Shown here: positions 8,353 through 16,394 of the stretch, one piece after another
Numbering within the stretch: position 1 is the stretch's first letter
How the letters are laid out: every line of letters begins with the position of its first letter
NCBI GenBank assembly: GCA_002737595.1
Contig: NSHZ01000019.1
Span: 1-23,878, forward strand
Length of the DNA stretch: 23,878 bases
Direction: 5' to 3'
Origin: Actinomycetota bacterium
GTDB taxonomy: Bacteria > Actinomycetota > Actinomycetes > Nanopelagicales > Nanopelagicaceae
Notes under the pieces: generated by a model
Seen by the model: the letters and a program-made list of their open reading frames with translations, nothing else
What the model was told of the DNA's origin: nothing
Databases searched by the model: none
Program-made: the position numbers and the translations under genes

Positions 8353-8756
8353 TATTGAACTCGCACACTTTCGTCGGTGGGTATTTCCGCGCTCCACCCG
8401 GCTGGGGTCTGTTGGTCGCGCTTTGTAATGAGGTTGAGCCAAGAGGAGGTGCCTTTTAGTTGGTTATCAACCGGCGGGCGCAGATCGTTGTAATGGTTGC
8501 GCCAGGATTGTGGAAGGGGGAGGGATTCTTTGCGTTCGTATGCTTTCACCCAAATGCAGGGCATCTCAGGTTTTACTTCGCAATGACCATCCTCTCGAAC
8601 TCCACCACATGGACCATTGCGTAATGTTTTTGGACATGTCATCGGACATGTCATGCCCGTGGAGTGCAGCACGCATTGCCCGCACATTTGGCAATCCCAA
8701 ATTGGTTTCTTGATTCCATGTTCGAGAAACTCAACGATTGGAAGTAATTTAGACAT
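8352..8756 (-). CDS. metV: MetV-like methylenetetrahydrofolate reductase C-terminal domain protein
   Basis: A small 134-aa Cys-rich protein matching the 'MTHFR C-terminal' family that includes MetV, the partner of MetF in some acetogens. Eight cysteines lie in the first half: C22, C25, C28, C37, C41, C50, C59 and C67, in the segments CQMCGQC, GMTCPMTCPKT and RNGPCGGV. These could bind zinc or iron-sulfur clusters and, in Moorella-type enzymes, the partner helps electron transfer to or from MetF. The ATG at 8756 lies inside the end of the corrinoid protein gene (eight-base overlap ATGTCTAA), and the stop overlaps the metF start. The very tight packing supports a MetF-MetV complex. The partner role in this organism is inferred. 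Confidence 0.87.
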   Translation of the reverse strand: MSKLLPIVEFLEHGIKKPIWDCQMCGQCVLHSTGMTCPMTCPKTLRNGPCGGVREDGHCEVKPEMPCIWVKAYERKESLPLPQSWRNHYNDLRPPVDNQLKGTSSWLNLITKRDQQTPAGWSAEIPTDESVRVQ

Positions 8757-9414
8757 TTAGCGCGGCGCGCTTTCGGGCGATTAACTCCTTGGCTTTGCGA
8801 ACTGCTGTTGAAGCATCGGCGGCGTATCCATCTGCACCGACCGCATCCGCGTACTCCTGGGTAACCGGTGCGCCACCGACCATCACGATTACTTTGTCGC
8901 GCAGTCCAGCCTTAGTGAGTTCGTGCATATTGACTTTGAACATCGGCATCGTGGTAGTGAGAAATGCTGACATGCCCACGATGTCTGGCTTGTGTTCTTC
9001 GACCGCTGCAATGAATTTCTCTGGTGACGTCTGTACTCCAAGATCGATGACTTCGAAACCGGCGCCTTCAAGCATGATATTTACCAGGTTCTTGCCGATG
9101 TCGTGAACATCGCCCTTAACCGTTCCCATCACAAAAGTACCGATAGTCTCGGCGCCCGTTTCTGCGAGCAAGGGACGCAGGATGTCGAGTGCCCCCGACA
9201 TTGCCTTGCCGGCGATTAACATTTCAGGCACAAAGAAGTCGCCGCGTTCAAAGCGCGCGCCTACTTCTTCGAGAGCGGGGATAAGTGCTTCATAGAGAAT
9301 AGTTTCAGGGCCCATGCCTTCGGCAAGTCCACGTTTCGTCAACTCGAGTACGGCAGGCGCATTTCCGACCAGGGTCTCGTCGTAGAGCCCCTTGATGATT
9401 TCTTCTGCACTCAT
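8749..9414 (-). CDS. Methyltransferase cognate corrinoid protein (MttC/MtgC family)
   Basis: A 221-aa corrinoid protein that accepts the methyl group from the MttB-family enzyme and presents it to the methyl-THF methyltransferase. Residues about 1-88 are the helical cap domain seen in MtaC/MttC/MetH proteins. Residues about 90-215 are the B12-binding Rossmann domain: GDVHDIGKNLV supplies the lower axial ligand H104 in the DxHxxG motif, followed by IDLG, VGMSAFLTTTMP and VMVGGAPVT, the usual contacts to the dimethylbenzimidazole tail. Length is normal. Its ATG overlaps the IclR stop (ATGA, four bases). The gene lies in the arm opposite to its presumed methyltransferase partner at 10352. Confidence 0.94.
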   Translation of the reverse strand: MSAEEIIKGLYDETLVGNAPAVLELTKRGLAEGMGPETILYEALIPALEEVGARFERGDFFVPEMLIAGKAMSGALDILRPLLAETGAETIGTFVMGTVKGDVHDIGKNLVNIMLEGAGFEVIDLGVQTSPEKFIAAVEEHKPDIVGMSAFLTTTMPMFKVNMHELTKAGLRDKVIVMVGGAPVTQEYADAVGADGYAADASTAVRKAKELIARKRAALNV

Positions 9415-10217
9415 GCCGCGCCTGCCTCTCCTGGTTGTCCGATTGCCTTGATCATCATTTCCACGATTTCATTAACCGTACCGCCACTCAGTCTTGAGGT
9501 GGGACCAGATACCGAGATAGCGGCTATTACTCGATGGGCGCCATCAAAGAGTGGCAGCGCGATAGCAGTGAGGCCTTCCTCTAATTCATCAACGATGGTG
9601 GCAAAGCCTCGAGTTCTTACTTGGGCAAGTTCTGCGCTCAAAGATTCATGTGAGGTGATGGTGAAAGGGGTGCGCTTCTCAAGGCGACCCACGGGAATTT
9701 CAGTGACGCCAAAAGCCATGAAAATCTTTCCCAGGGCAGAGGCGTGATACGGCACCGGCGTACCTACCCAATTGCGTGCGCCCAACAGATAGCGACCGTC
9801 GATTTGATCGATCAGGTCTACGTACTGAGCTCCAGCAATCGCAAGATTGACCGTTTCACCACTTTCAAGTGCCAGATGTTGGAGGATAGGGCGCAATTCG
9901 GTAGCCAGCGCAGATTCTCCTTGCCCACTGCGTGCGTATCGGGTGATCACCGCCCCTGGGTGGAAGGCGCCGTCCCGGTCACGTTGAATCAACCCTTGAC
10001 GTTCAAGAGCGGAAAGCAATCGCGAGGTGGTGCTCTTTGGAAGGTCGTGCGTTCTGGCCAGAGTTGCTACATGAGGTGGTCGACCACTTGCAGTGCCGCT
10101 ATCAAGGATCGAGACCAACAGCGCACCAGCGCGATCGATCGCTTGTGCGCCGGTGGGTGAAGCGCTATTTGTCGCTGCGGTAAAGGAAGTAGCCGACTTG
10201 GCACTTGAGCTCGCCAT
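9411..10217 (-). CDS. IclR-family transcriptional regulator
   Basis: A 268-aa regulator with an N-terminal winged helix-turn-helix, about residues 25-90 (IDRAGALLVSILD, ATLARTHDLPKSTTSRLLSALERQGLI), and a C-terminal IclR effector-binding domain (LGARNWVGTPVPYHASALGKIFMA, GFATIVDELEEGLTAIALPLFD). The start is set at the ATG at 10217, with GGGGAGG six bases upstream; the longer frame to 10334 would run through the operator region and has no such site. It opens the minus-strand corrinoid operon, overlaps the next gene by four bases, and faces the methyltransferase operon. It therefore probably controls both arms through the half-sites in the shared upstream region, with a quaternary amine or a breakdown product as effector; the effector is a guess. 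Confidence 0.92.
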   Translation of the reverse strand: MASSSAKSATSFTAATNSASPTGAQAIDRAGALLVSILDSGTASGRPPHVATLARTHDLPKSTTSRLLSALERQGLIQRDRDGAFHPGAVITRYARSGQGESALATELRPILQHLALESGETVNLAIAGAQYVDLIDQIDGRYLLGARNWVGTPVPYHASALGKIFMAFGVTEIPVGRLEKRTPFTITSHESLSAELAQVRTRGFATIVDELEEGLTAIALPLFDGAHRVIAAISVSGPTSRLSGGTVNEIVEMMIKAIGQPGEAGAA

Positions 10218-10243
10218 CGAACCTCCCCGTGCGATACATCCGC

Positions 10244-10304
10244 TGGAACGTGGTGGTGGAGCCCTGCCCCGCGGGAAGTTCCACCATATGGAACCAATGT
10301 TCCA
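10244..10304. promoter_or_regulatory. Candidate IclR operator cluster in divergent promoter region
   Basis: Four exact copies of one hexamer, alternating in orientation, lie in the gap between the divergent operons: TGGAAC at 10244-10249, GTTCCA at 10278-10283, TGGAAC at 10289-10294 and GTTCCA at 10299-10304. The last two make the perfect palindrome TGGAACCAATGTTCCA, close to the TGGAA...TTCCA pattern known for IclR-family sites, and the middle two make a second palindrome with a five-base centre. The last three start 10-11 bases apart, so they face the same side of the helix. A possible -10 hexamer TATAGT for the methyltransferase operon lies just downstream at 10316-10321, so binding could block or position polymerase. 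Confidence 0.72.
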
Positions 10305-10351
10305 CGAGTCTAGCGTATAGTCGCAGCCAGCCACCGGTCAATGGAGGAATG

Positions 10352-11791
10352 ATGTTCGAAAATAAGATGCCCCGCTACGACATTCTCAGTCAAGAGTCGA
10401 TGGCTACCTTAGATGCCGGTTGGCGAAGGATCGTTTCAGAGATAGGCATTGAGTTCATGAGCCCCTGGGCACTTGATCTCTTCCGCGAGTCCGGGCAAGA
10501 GGTCATTGGCGATAACGTGAAGTTTGACCCCGATTGGGTACTCGCCCAATTAGCGAAAGCTCCAAGCGAATTTGGTCTGCGCGCTCGTAACCCGAAGAAC
10601 AATGTGCACATTGGTGGGGACTCCATGGTTTTCGGAGCCGTCTACGGCCCGCCTTTTGTTCGAGAAGGTGATGTGAGACGAGACGCTACTTTTAATGATT
10701 TTCAAAATTTTGCCAAACTTTCGCAAGTTTACGGTTCACTCGACAGCGTCGGTGGTGTGGTGTGTGAGCCTAACGACCTTGACTTAGATACTCGCCACCT
10801 TGATATGGCTTATGCGGCTGCGACACTCACGGACAAGTTCTTCATGGGCAACGTAGTGCGCGCTGAAAATGCGCAAGATTGCATTCGAGTTGCCGAAATC
10901 CTCCATGGAGGGCGTGCGGCTATTGAAGATATGCCCGCACTCATATCTCTCATCAACTGTAATTCTCCATTGCGTTGGGATGATCGCATGCTCGATTCGC
11001 TTCGCGAGTATGCACTTGCCGCCCAACCCGTAGTGGTGACTCCGTTCTTACTTATGGGCGCGATGAGTCCAGTGACCATTCCTTCAACTCTTGCTCAACA
11101 AATGGCAGAAGCATTTACTGGGATCGCGCTAGTGCAAGTGATCAGACCAGGTGCACCAGTGGTCTTTGGTTCTTTTCTCTCAAATATCGATATGCAATCA
11201 GGTTCTCCACAATTCGGCACGCCTGAATCCGGCGTAGGGCTGCTCTGCACGGGTCAGATCGCTCGCAAATACCACTTACCATTCCGCGGCGGTGGGGGAT
11301 TGAACTCTGCGCAAACAGTTGACGCGCAATCTGCCTATCAAACAATGATGACGATGATGCCCACGTTCCTCTCGGGTACCAACTGGGTCATGCATACTGC
11401 CGGTTGGCTCGAAGGCGGCCTCGTCTCGTGCTACGAGAAATTCATCCTAGATATGGAAATCCTGGAGAGCCTCATGGTGCAATTCACTCCGCTCGTCTTT
11501 GACGTTGGCAGTTTGGCATTTGACGCGCACGAAGAAGTGGGTGCCGGCGGACACTTCTTAGGTGCGGCGCACACGATGGAACGTTTCCGTGATTGCTTCT
11601 ATCGACCATTCCTCTCAAATAGCGATAATTACGAGAGATGGAATCGCCTCGGAGCGCGCGATACCCAAGCAAGAGCTGCTGAGATTTGGAAGAAGAAGCT
11701 CGAGGAGTACGTCTTGCCAGAGATGGATCCGCAGGTACTCGCTGAACTTGATGAGTTCATGGCGCTGCGCAAAAGTCAATTAGCCTTCTGA
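10352..11791 (+). CDS. MttB-family (non-pyrrolysine) methyltransferase, probable glycine betaine:corrinoid methyltransferase
   Basis: A 479-aa protein of the trimethylamine methyltransferase (MttB) superfamily. Typical segments are the N-terminal ILSQESMATLDAGWRRIVSEIGIEF, the central ALAAQPVVVTPFLLMGAMSP, and LPFRGGGGLNSAQTVDAQSAY followed by AGWLEGGL, then the C-terminal HFLGAAHTMERFRDCFYRP. There is no in-frame TAG, so unlike true MttB it lacks pyrrolysine, and it belongs with the MtgB-type branch that demethylates glycine betaine, proline betaine, carnitine or similar quaternary amines. GGAGGA stands just before two adjacent ATGs (10349 and 10352); the second has better spacing. Next to a choline dehydrogenase, an aldehyde dehydrogenase and a ProVWX transporter, glycine betaine is the most likely substrate, giving dimethylglycine and methyl-Co(III) on the corrinoid protein at 8749-9414. 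The substrate is inferred. Confidence 0.88.
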   Translation: MFENKMPRYDILSQESMATLDAGWRRIVSEIGIEFMSPWALDLFRESGQEVIGDNVKFDPDWVLAQLAKAPSEFGLRARNPKNNVHIGGDSMVFGAVYGPPFVREGDVRRDATFNDFQNFAKLSQVYGSLDSVGGVVCEPNDLDLDTRHLDMAYAAATLTDKFFMGNVVRAENAQDCIRVAEILHGGRAAIEDMPALISLINCNSPLRWDDRMLDSLREYALAAQPVVVTPFLLMGAMSPVTIPSTLAQQMAEAFTGIALVQVIRPGAPVVFGSFLSNIDMQSGSPQFGTPESGVGLLCTGQIARKYHLPFRGGGGLNSAQTVDAQSAYQTMMTMMPTFLSGTNWVMHTAGWLEGGLVSCYEKFILDMEILESLMVQFTPLVFDVGSLAFDAHEEVGAGGHFLGAAHTMERFRDCFYRPFLSNSDNYERWNRLGARDTQARAAEIWKKKLEEYVLPEMDPQVLAELDEFMALRKSQLAF

Positions 11792-11795
11792 TTCA

Positions 11796-13277
11796 ATGAC
11801 ACTTTTGCGCCATTTCATCAATGGTAAGTGGCAGGAGAGCACTTCTAGGCGAGTTCGTGAAATTCGAAGTCCACACGATCAACATGTCGTGGCGGCGGCC
11901 ACCGAAGGAAATCTTGCTGATGTCCTGACGGCGATTGAGGCGGCGCATACTACTTTCGAAAGCGGCATCTTCCGCTCCTGGAGTTGGGAAGATCGACAGT
12001 CACTTCTCCTTCGAATCGCGGATCTCATAGAGCGAGATGCAGATATCTATGCGAAGGCGGAGAGTGGTGACACAGCCAAACGATTGATCGAGGCTGAGTA
12101 TGACATTGCAGATGTGATTTCAGTTTTTCGATTCAATGCCACCCTGAAGGAGCCAGGTCATAGTGTTGATGTAGGTCGACCAGAAATTGAGAGTCGGATC
12201 GCATATGAACCAGTGGGTGTCTGTGCGCTCATCGGACCGTGGAATTACCCCTTGCTACAAATATCCTGGAAGGTAGCGCCTGCTCTGCTTGCAGGATGTT
12301 CTTTCATCGTTAAGCCAAGTGAGCTATCGCCATCTACCGCGGTCTTACTGATGCACACACTGTCAGAGGCTGGCGTGCCTGCTGGGGTAGCTAATTTGAT
12401 TCTCGGCGCAGGTAGTGAGGTGGGAACTCCACTCACAAGTGATCCGCGGGTAGATCTCATTTCCTTCACTGGTGGATTAGCCACTGGACGCGCAATCATG
12501 GCGAGCGCCGCAAGTACGGTAAAAAAAGTTGCGCTTGAACTTGGTGGAAAAAATCCAAATATTATTTTCGCTGATGCAGACATTGACGCCGCAATCGACA
12601 ATGCGGTGACTGCGGGATTCTTGCATTCAGGTCAAGTCTGTTCGGCTGGAACTCGCCTCCTTGTTGAGGCTTCGATTCATGATCGAGTGGTCGATGAATT
12701 GGTACGTAGAGCCGGCGAGATCACTCTTGGTGGACCAGATAATGAGGCTGCTGAGACCGGACCACTCATCAGCGAAGGACAATTCAACAAAGTTCGTAGA
12801 TATCTGGAACGAGCAGTTGCGGAAGGGGCGGTGCTTCGTATTGGAGGCAAGCGAGCTAGCGCACCGGATCTGCATGAGGGGTGGTACTTCGAGCCAACAG
12901 TGCTTGATGGCTGTTCGACAGAGATGGCCTGCGTGCAAAAGGAATCTTTCGGACCGATCATCACGGTTGAAACCTTCACCACAGAAGAAGAGGCCATTGC
13001 GCTAGGTAACGACACTATTTACGGTCTCTCAGGAGCAGTGTGGAGCGCCGATCGTGCCAAGTGCGATCGGGTAGCAGCGGCTCTGCGCCACGGCACCATC
13101 TGGATCAATGATTACGGCCCCTATCGCCCCGAGGCAGAATGGGGCGGATTTAAGGCCTCCGGGGTGGGTCGCGAGCTCGGTGAAAGCGGGGTCCACGAGT
13201 ACCTTGAAGCCAAGCACCTCTGGCGCAATACTTCCCCAGGGCGTTCTGGGTGGTTTCGCGATAGCGGCCACCCGTGA
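11796..13277 (+). CDS. betB: NAD(P)-dependent aldehyde dehydrogenase, probable betaine aldehyde dehydrogenase
   Basis: A 493-aa classical aldehyde dehydrogenase. Seen are the nucleotide-binding segment IGPWNYPLLQISWKVAPAL with the downstream KPSE, the FTGG turn, the general base E248 in LELGGKNPN, the nucleophile C282 in SGQVCSAG, and the C-terminal ESFGPI. All catalytic residues are present. The start is four bases after the methyltransferase stop, so it is in the same operon. The presence of a BetA-like choline dehydrogenase and a quaternary-amine transporter in the window points to betaine aldehyde as the substrate. An alternative is another aldehyde, such as an aminoaldehyde; substrate specificity cannot be read from the sequence alone. 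Confidence 0.85.
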   Translation: MTLLRHFINGKWQESTSRRVREIRSPHDQHVVAAATEGNLADVLTAIEAAHTTFESGIFRSWSWEDRQSLLLRIADLIERDADIYAKAESGDTAKRLIEAEYDIADVISVFRFNATLKEPGHSVDVGRPEIESRIAYEPVGVCALIGPWNYPLLQISWKVAPALLAGCSFIVKPSELSPSTAVLLMHTLSEAGVPAGVANLILGAGSEVGTPLTSDPRVDLISFTGGLATGRAIMASAASTVKKVALELGGKNPNIIFADADIDAAIDNAVTAGFLHSGQVCSAGTRLLVEASIHDRVVDELVRRAGEITLGGPDNEAAETGPLISEGQFNKVRRYLERAVAEGAVLRIGGKRASAPDLHEGWYFEPTVLDGCSTEMACVQKESFGPIITVETFTTEEEAIALGNDTIYGLSGAVWSADRAKCDRVAAALRHGTIWINDYGPYRPEAEWGGFKASGVGRELGESGVHEYLEAKHLWRNTSPGRSGWFRDSGHP

Positions 13278-13308
13278 GAGAAGTAGTAGCTGAGCTGTAG
13301 GGGAGAGC

Positions 13309-14376
13309 ATGGTCGAAGAGCAGAGAAGTGCGAGCGCTAGTAGCGCATCCGATGGCCGTCCTCCTGCAGTCTCCGTGCGCGGCTTATGGAAGGTCTATGG
13401 GCCCAACCCGCTTTCAATTGTGGGCTCGCCCGATGCCACACTTTCCAGGAGTGAGTTGCGCGCCAAGACTGGGTGTACGGCTGCTGTCAGTGATGTTTCA
13501 TTCGATGTAGCTCCTGGTGAAGTTTTTGTAGTGATGGGTCTATCTGGTTCTGGAAAATCTACGCTGATTCGTTGCCTTACACGTCTTGTGGAACCAACTG
13601 CTGGCGAAGTCTTTCTCGACGGTGAGGATATTTCGAAAGCTACACCCCAGCGACTGCGCGAACTTCGCCGACAACACTTTTCCATGGTCTTTCAGCATTT
13701 TGGTCTATTGCCCCACCGCAAAGTCATCGACAATATCGCCTACCCGCTTGAAATTAATGGGATGAAGAAAGCCGAACGCCATGCTCGGGCGAACGAAGTT
13801 ATCGAACTTGTAGGTTTGCATGGGTATTCGCATGCCTTTCCTGAACAGCTTTCAGGAGGAATGCAGCAACGCGTCGGATTGGCTCGCGCGCTTGCCGTAG
13901 ATCCACAGGTGCTCTTCCTCGATGAACCATTTAGCGCCCTGGACCCACTTATTCGTCGAGATATGCAACAAGAGGTGATTCGCCTGCATCGAGAGTTGGG
14001 TAAAACCATGGTCTTTATTACGCACGACTTATCTGAAGCGGTCAAGGTGGGAGACCGTATTGCCATTATGCGAGACGGTGCAATTGTTCAGATCGGAACT
14101 CCGGAGGAGCTAGTAGCTCTCCCGATCGATGACTACGTTGCCAACTTCGTGCGCGATATCGCGAAATCTCATGTGTTGACCTTGAAATATTTAGCTCGCC
14201 CGGCCCTGTCTGGCGAAGATATCGATGGACCTGAGCTCGCCGCGAACATGATCATTCGCGATGCCGCCGAAATTATTCTGCAGACCCACAAGCCAGTGCG
14301 GGTGAGTGAAAACGGGAAGTTTCTGGGGATCGTCTCAAGTGAGGATGTCTTGCGGCTCATTTCTGGTGTGGCATGA
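13309..14376 (+). CDS. proV: Quaternary amine ABC transporter, ATP-binding protein (ProV/OpuAA family)
   Basis: The ATPase of a betaine/choline-type importer, 355 aa, at the inner membrane face. Walker [10 protein letters not shown] at residues 77-85, the Q-loop in [12 protein letters not shown], the signature LSGGMQQR at 181-188, Walker B VLFLDEP at 201-207, and the H-loop in FITHD are all intact. The stretch before Walker A (ALKL-type [14 protein letters not shown] with a long insertion, about 30-60) and the shortened regulatory C-terminus are typical of ProV. Residues about 305-350 look like one partial CBS unit ([23 protein letters not shown]), where ionic-strength sensing sits in OpuA proteins. 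GGGGAG lies three bases before the ATG. The stop overlaps the permease ATG (ATGA). Confidence 0.93.
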   Translation: MVEEQRSASASSASDGRPPAVSVRGLWKVYGPNPLSIVGSPDATLSRSELRAKTGCTAAVSDVSFDVAPGEVFVVMGLSGSGKSTLIRCLTRLVEPTAGEVFLDGEDISKATPQRLRELRRQHFSMVFQHFGLLPHRKVIDNIAYPLEINGMKKAERHARANEVIELVGLHGYSHAFPEQLSGGMQQRVGLARALAVDPQVLFLDEPFSALDPLIRRDMQQEVIRLHRELGKTMVFITHDLSEAVKVGDRIAIMRDGAIVQIGTPEELVALPIDDYVANFVRDIAKSHVLTLKYLARPALSGEDIDGPELAANMIIRDAAEIILQTHKPVRVSENGKFLGIVSSEDVLRLISGVA

Positions 14377-16301
14377 CCCATCTGAAAAAGTCACATCTCT
14401 TGATTGGTGTCGGATTGGTCTGGATAACGTTATCCAGAATTTTTCAAGGCGATCAAACTCTAGAATTAGCAACCTCGGAAAATACATCTTTTACCTCATC
14501 GGTCGGAGATGCCGCCGCGTCGATTCGTGGCAATCGTACAAAGGGTGCGGCGTTCATCTACTTCTTTAATCCCATTCGAGCAGCGATAACTGGTTTTGTA
14601 GAAATAATTCGCTCGATTATTTCTGTACCAAGTGGGAACTCGATTATTCCAGTCATTGGCTGGTTTGGTGTTGTTGCCATTATCGCCTTCACGGTCTATG
14701 CAACAAGCCGCCTGCGCACGGCCATACTCGCCGTCGCTCTTTTGTTGGCTTGCGGTGCGCTGGGCATGTGGCAATTCACTATGGACACTCTTGCCATGAC
14801 ATTGGCTTCAGTCCTGTTATCCCTTCTTGTAGGTATCCCTGTGGGCATCTGGGCGGGTCGCTCTGACCGAGTGTTAAAGATCTTGACGCCATTTCTGGAC
14901 TTGGCTCAGATTTTGCCAACTTTGGTCTACTTGGCTCCATTGGCACTCTTCTTTCTCATTGGGACGGCCTCTGCCACGATCGCAACGATGGTGTACAGCA
15001 TCCCTATTGCAATTCGGATAACTGCTCATGCGATCAGAAATTTGAATCAATCACCGATAGAAGCTGCGATTTCAATGGGTTCCACACCGGCGCAGACGTT
15101 AACCAAAGTGCAACTTCCGATGGCAAAGCAAATGATCATTCTAGGCATTAATCAAACAGTGATGGCTGCACTTTCATTTGTGGTCATCGCCGCTTTGATC
15201 GGCGCACCAGGCCTGGGTAAGCCTGTGGTCGATGCGCTGATTATCAGGAATGTAGGTCAAGGTTTTGTCGCCGGGTTTGCGGTGGTATTTGTGGCAATTT
15301 TACTCGACCGAAGCACGAGTGCCGCGGCGAAGGCGCAGGAGAGTTTTATCCCTCTCACTTCGCAACAGATTCGAAGAGGCCGCATCAAAGTGGGTCTCTC
15401 AGGGCTGTTAGCGATTGCTTCTATCTTTGCCTCGCGATCCGTTCTTTCATTGGCGGTGTGGCCAGGATCAATCAATATTTCCCAACAAGTTGAGGATGTA
15501 ACTAATCACGCCACCAAGTGGATAACTACAAATCTTTATATATTTACAGTTGGATTCAAGGACTTTATTTCCAACTGGGTACTCAACCCTCTTGAAACAC
15601 TCTTGGCATTCTCACCCTGGTTTGTCACACTCTCCGCAATCGTTCTCATTGCCGCAGTAATCGGCGGTATACGAGTAGCCATGCTAGCCACCGGTTTGTT
15701 GACTCTGATCGTGCTCTCTGGCTTATGGCATGAGGCAATGATTACGTTAACTCAGACAATCGTGGCAACACTGTTAACGATGGGTATTGGGATCACGCTG
15801 GGGATCTGGGTGGGTCGCAGTTCCCGTGCGGAGAAAGTCTTACGACCTTTCTTAGACGCCGGACAGACGCTTCCCGCGTTTGTCTATTTAATCCCCATGC
15901 TCGGCCTTTTTGGGCCAACCAGGTTTACCGCAATTGCGACGGGCATCGTGTACTCGATTCCGGTAGTTGTGAAGATTGTCAGCGAAGGCATACGGTCCGT
16001 TCCCATTGCCATGATTGAGTCCGCAACCGTGGCTGGCTCAACGGTTCGCCAGATTATTACCAAGGTGCAATTGCCTGCAGCGAAGAAATCAATCCTCTTG
16101 GCAACTAATCAGGGCATGATCTTTGTGTTGGCGGTGGTCGTTATAGGTGGGTTTGTGGGCTCTGGTGGGCTGGGCTACTTAGTGATCTTGGGAGGCTCGA
16201 AACCCGAGATGCAAGGGAAAGGACTGGTGGCCGGTTTTGCCATCTTGCTCTTGGGCGTCACTATCGACCGTATCGCCCAAGCCAGCGCACGGCGTACTTA
16301 A
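14373..16301 (+). CDS. proW: Quaternary amine ABC transporter permease, tandem fusion of two ProW-like domains
   Basis: A 642-aa membrane protein containing two copies of the ProW/OpuAB permease. The first membrane domain runs about residues 90-310 and the second about 415-635. Each copy shows the same ordered signatures: [11 protein letters not shown] versus [11 protein letters not shown], then [20 protein letters not shown] versus [21 protein letters not shown], then the EAA loop ([26 protein letters not shown] versus an equivalent loop ending [10 protein letters not shown], given here by its key residues only), then [14 protein letters not shown] versus [14 protein letters not shown]. ProW normally works as a homodimer; here both halves are on one chain, so one polypeptide could form the whole channel. 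The start overlaps proV by four bases. Confidence 0.92.
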   Translation: MTHLKKSHLLIGVGLVWITLSRIFQGDQTLELATSENTSFTSSVGDAAASIRGNRTKGAAFIYFFNPIRAAITGFVEIIRSIISVPSGNSIIPVIGWFGVVAIIAFTVYATSRLRTAILAVALLLACGALGMWQFTMDTLAMTLASVLLSLLVGIPVGIWAGRSDRVLKILTPFLDLAQILPTLVYLAPLALFFLIGTASATIATMVYSIPIAIRITAHAIRNLNQSPIEAAISMGSTPAQTLTKVQLPMAKQMIILGINQTVMAALSFVVIAALIGAPGLGKPVVDALIIRNVGQGFVAGFAVVFVAILLDRSTSAAAKAQESFIPLTSQQIRRGRIKVGLSGLLAIASIFASRSVLSLAVWPGSINISQQVEDVTNHATKWITTNLYIFTVGFKDFISNWVLNPLETLLAFSPWFVTLSAIVLIAAVIGGIRVAMLATGLLTLIVLSGLWHEAMITLTQTIVATLLTMGIGITLGIWVGRSSRAEKVLRPFLDAGQTLPAFVYLIPMLGLFGPTRFTAIATGIVYSIPVVVKIVSEGIRSVPIAMIESATVAGSTVRQIITKVQLPAAKKSILLATNQGMIFVLAVVVIGGFVGSGGLGYLVILGGSKPEMQGKGLVAGFAILLLGVTIDRIAQASARRT

Positions 16302-16322
16302 AAAGTGAGAAAACGCCCACAT

Positions 16323-16340
16323 AACCCCTTACTTGGGGTT
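16323..16340 (+). promoter_or_regulatory. Intercistronic hairpin between permease and binding-protein genes
   Basis: AACCCC at 16323-16328 and GGGGTT at 16335-16340 form a six-base-pair stem with loop TTACTT. It lies in the 93-base gap before the binding-protein gene and has no T-run, so it does not look like a terminator. It may protect the downstream message, as hairpins in front of periplasmic binding protein genes often do, letting the binding protein be made in excess. That role is inference. Confidence 0.45.
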
Positions 16341-16394
16341 GCTGCCTACATTACGCTCGCAATGGTCGCCTTAACCCTGACAAAAAGGAGAGAC

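Noticed and set aside
8353..8442. Longer N-terminus for MetF starting at 8442
   Set aside because: These codons overlap metV in another frame and do not resemble MetF; the GTG at 8352 overlaps the metV stop.
10218..10334. Longer N-terminus for the IclR regulator starting at 10334
   Set aside because: It would cover the operator half-sites and the opposite promoter, and the ATG at 10217 has a strong GGGGAGG site.
10352..11791. Pyrrolysine-encoding MttB
   Set aside because: The frame runs to a TGA with no in-frame TAG, and the protein is full length without read-through.
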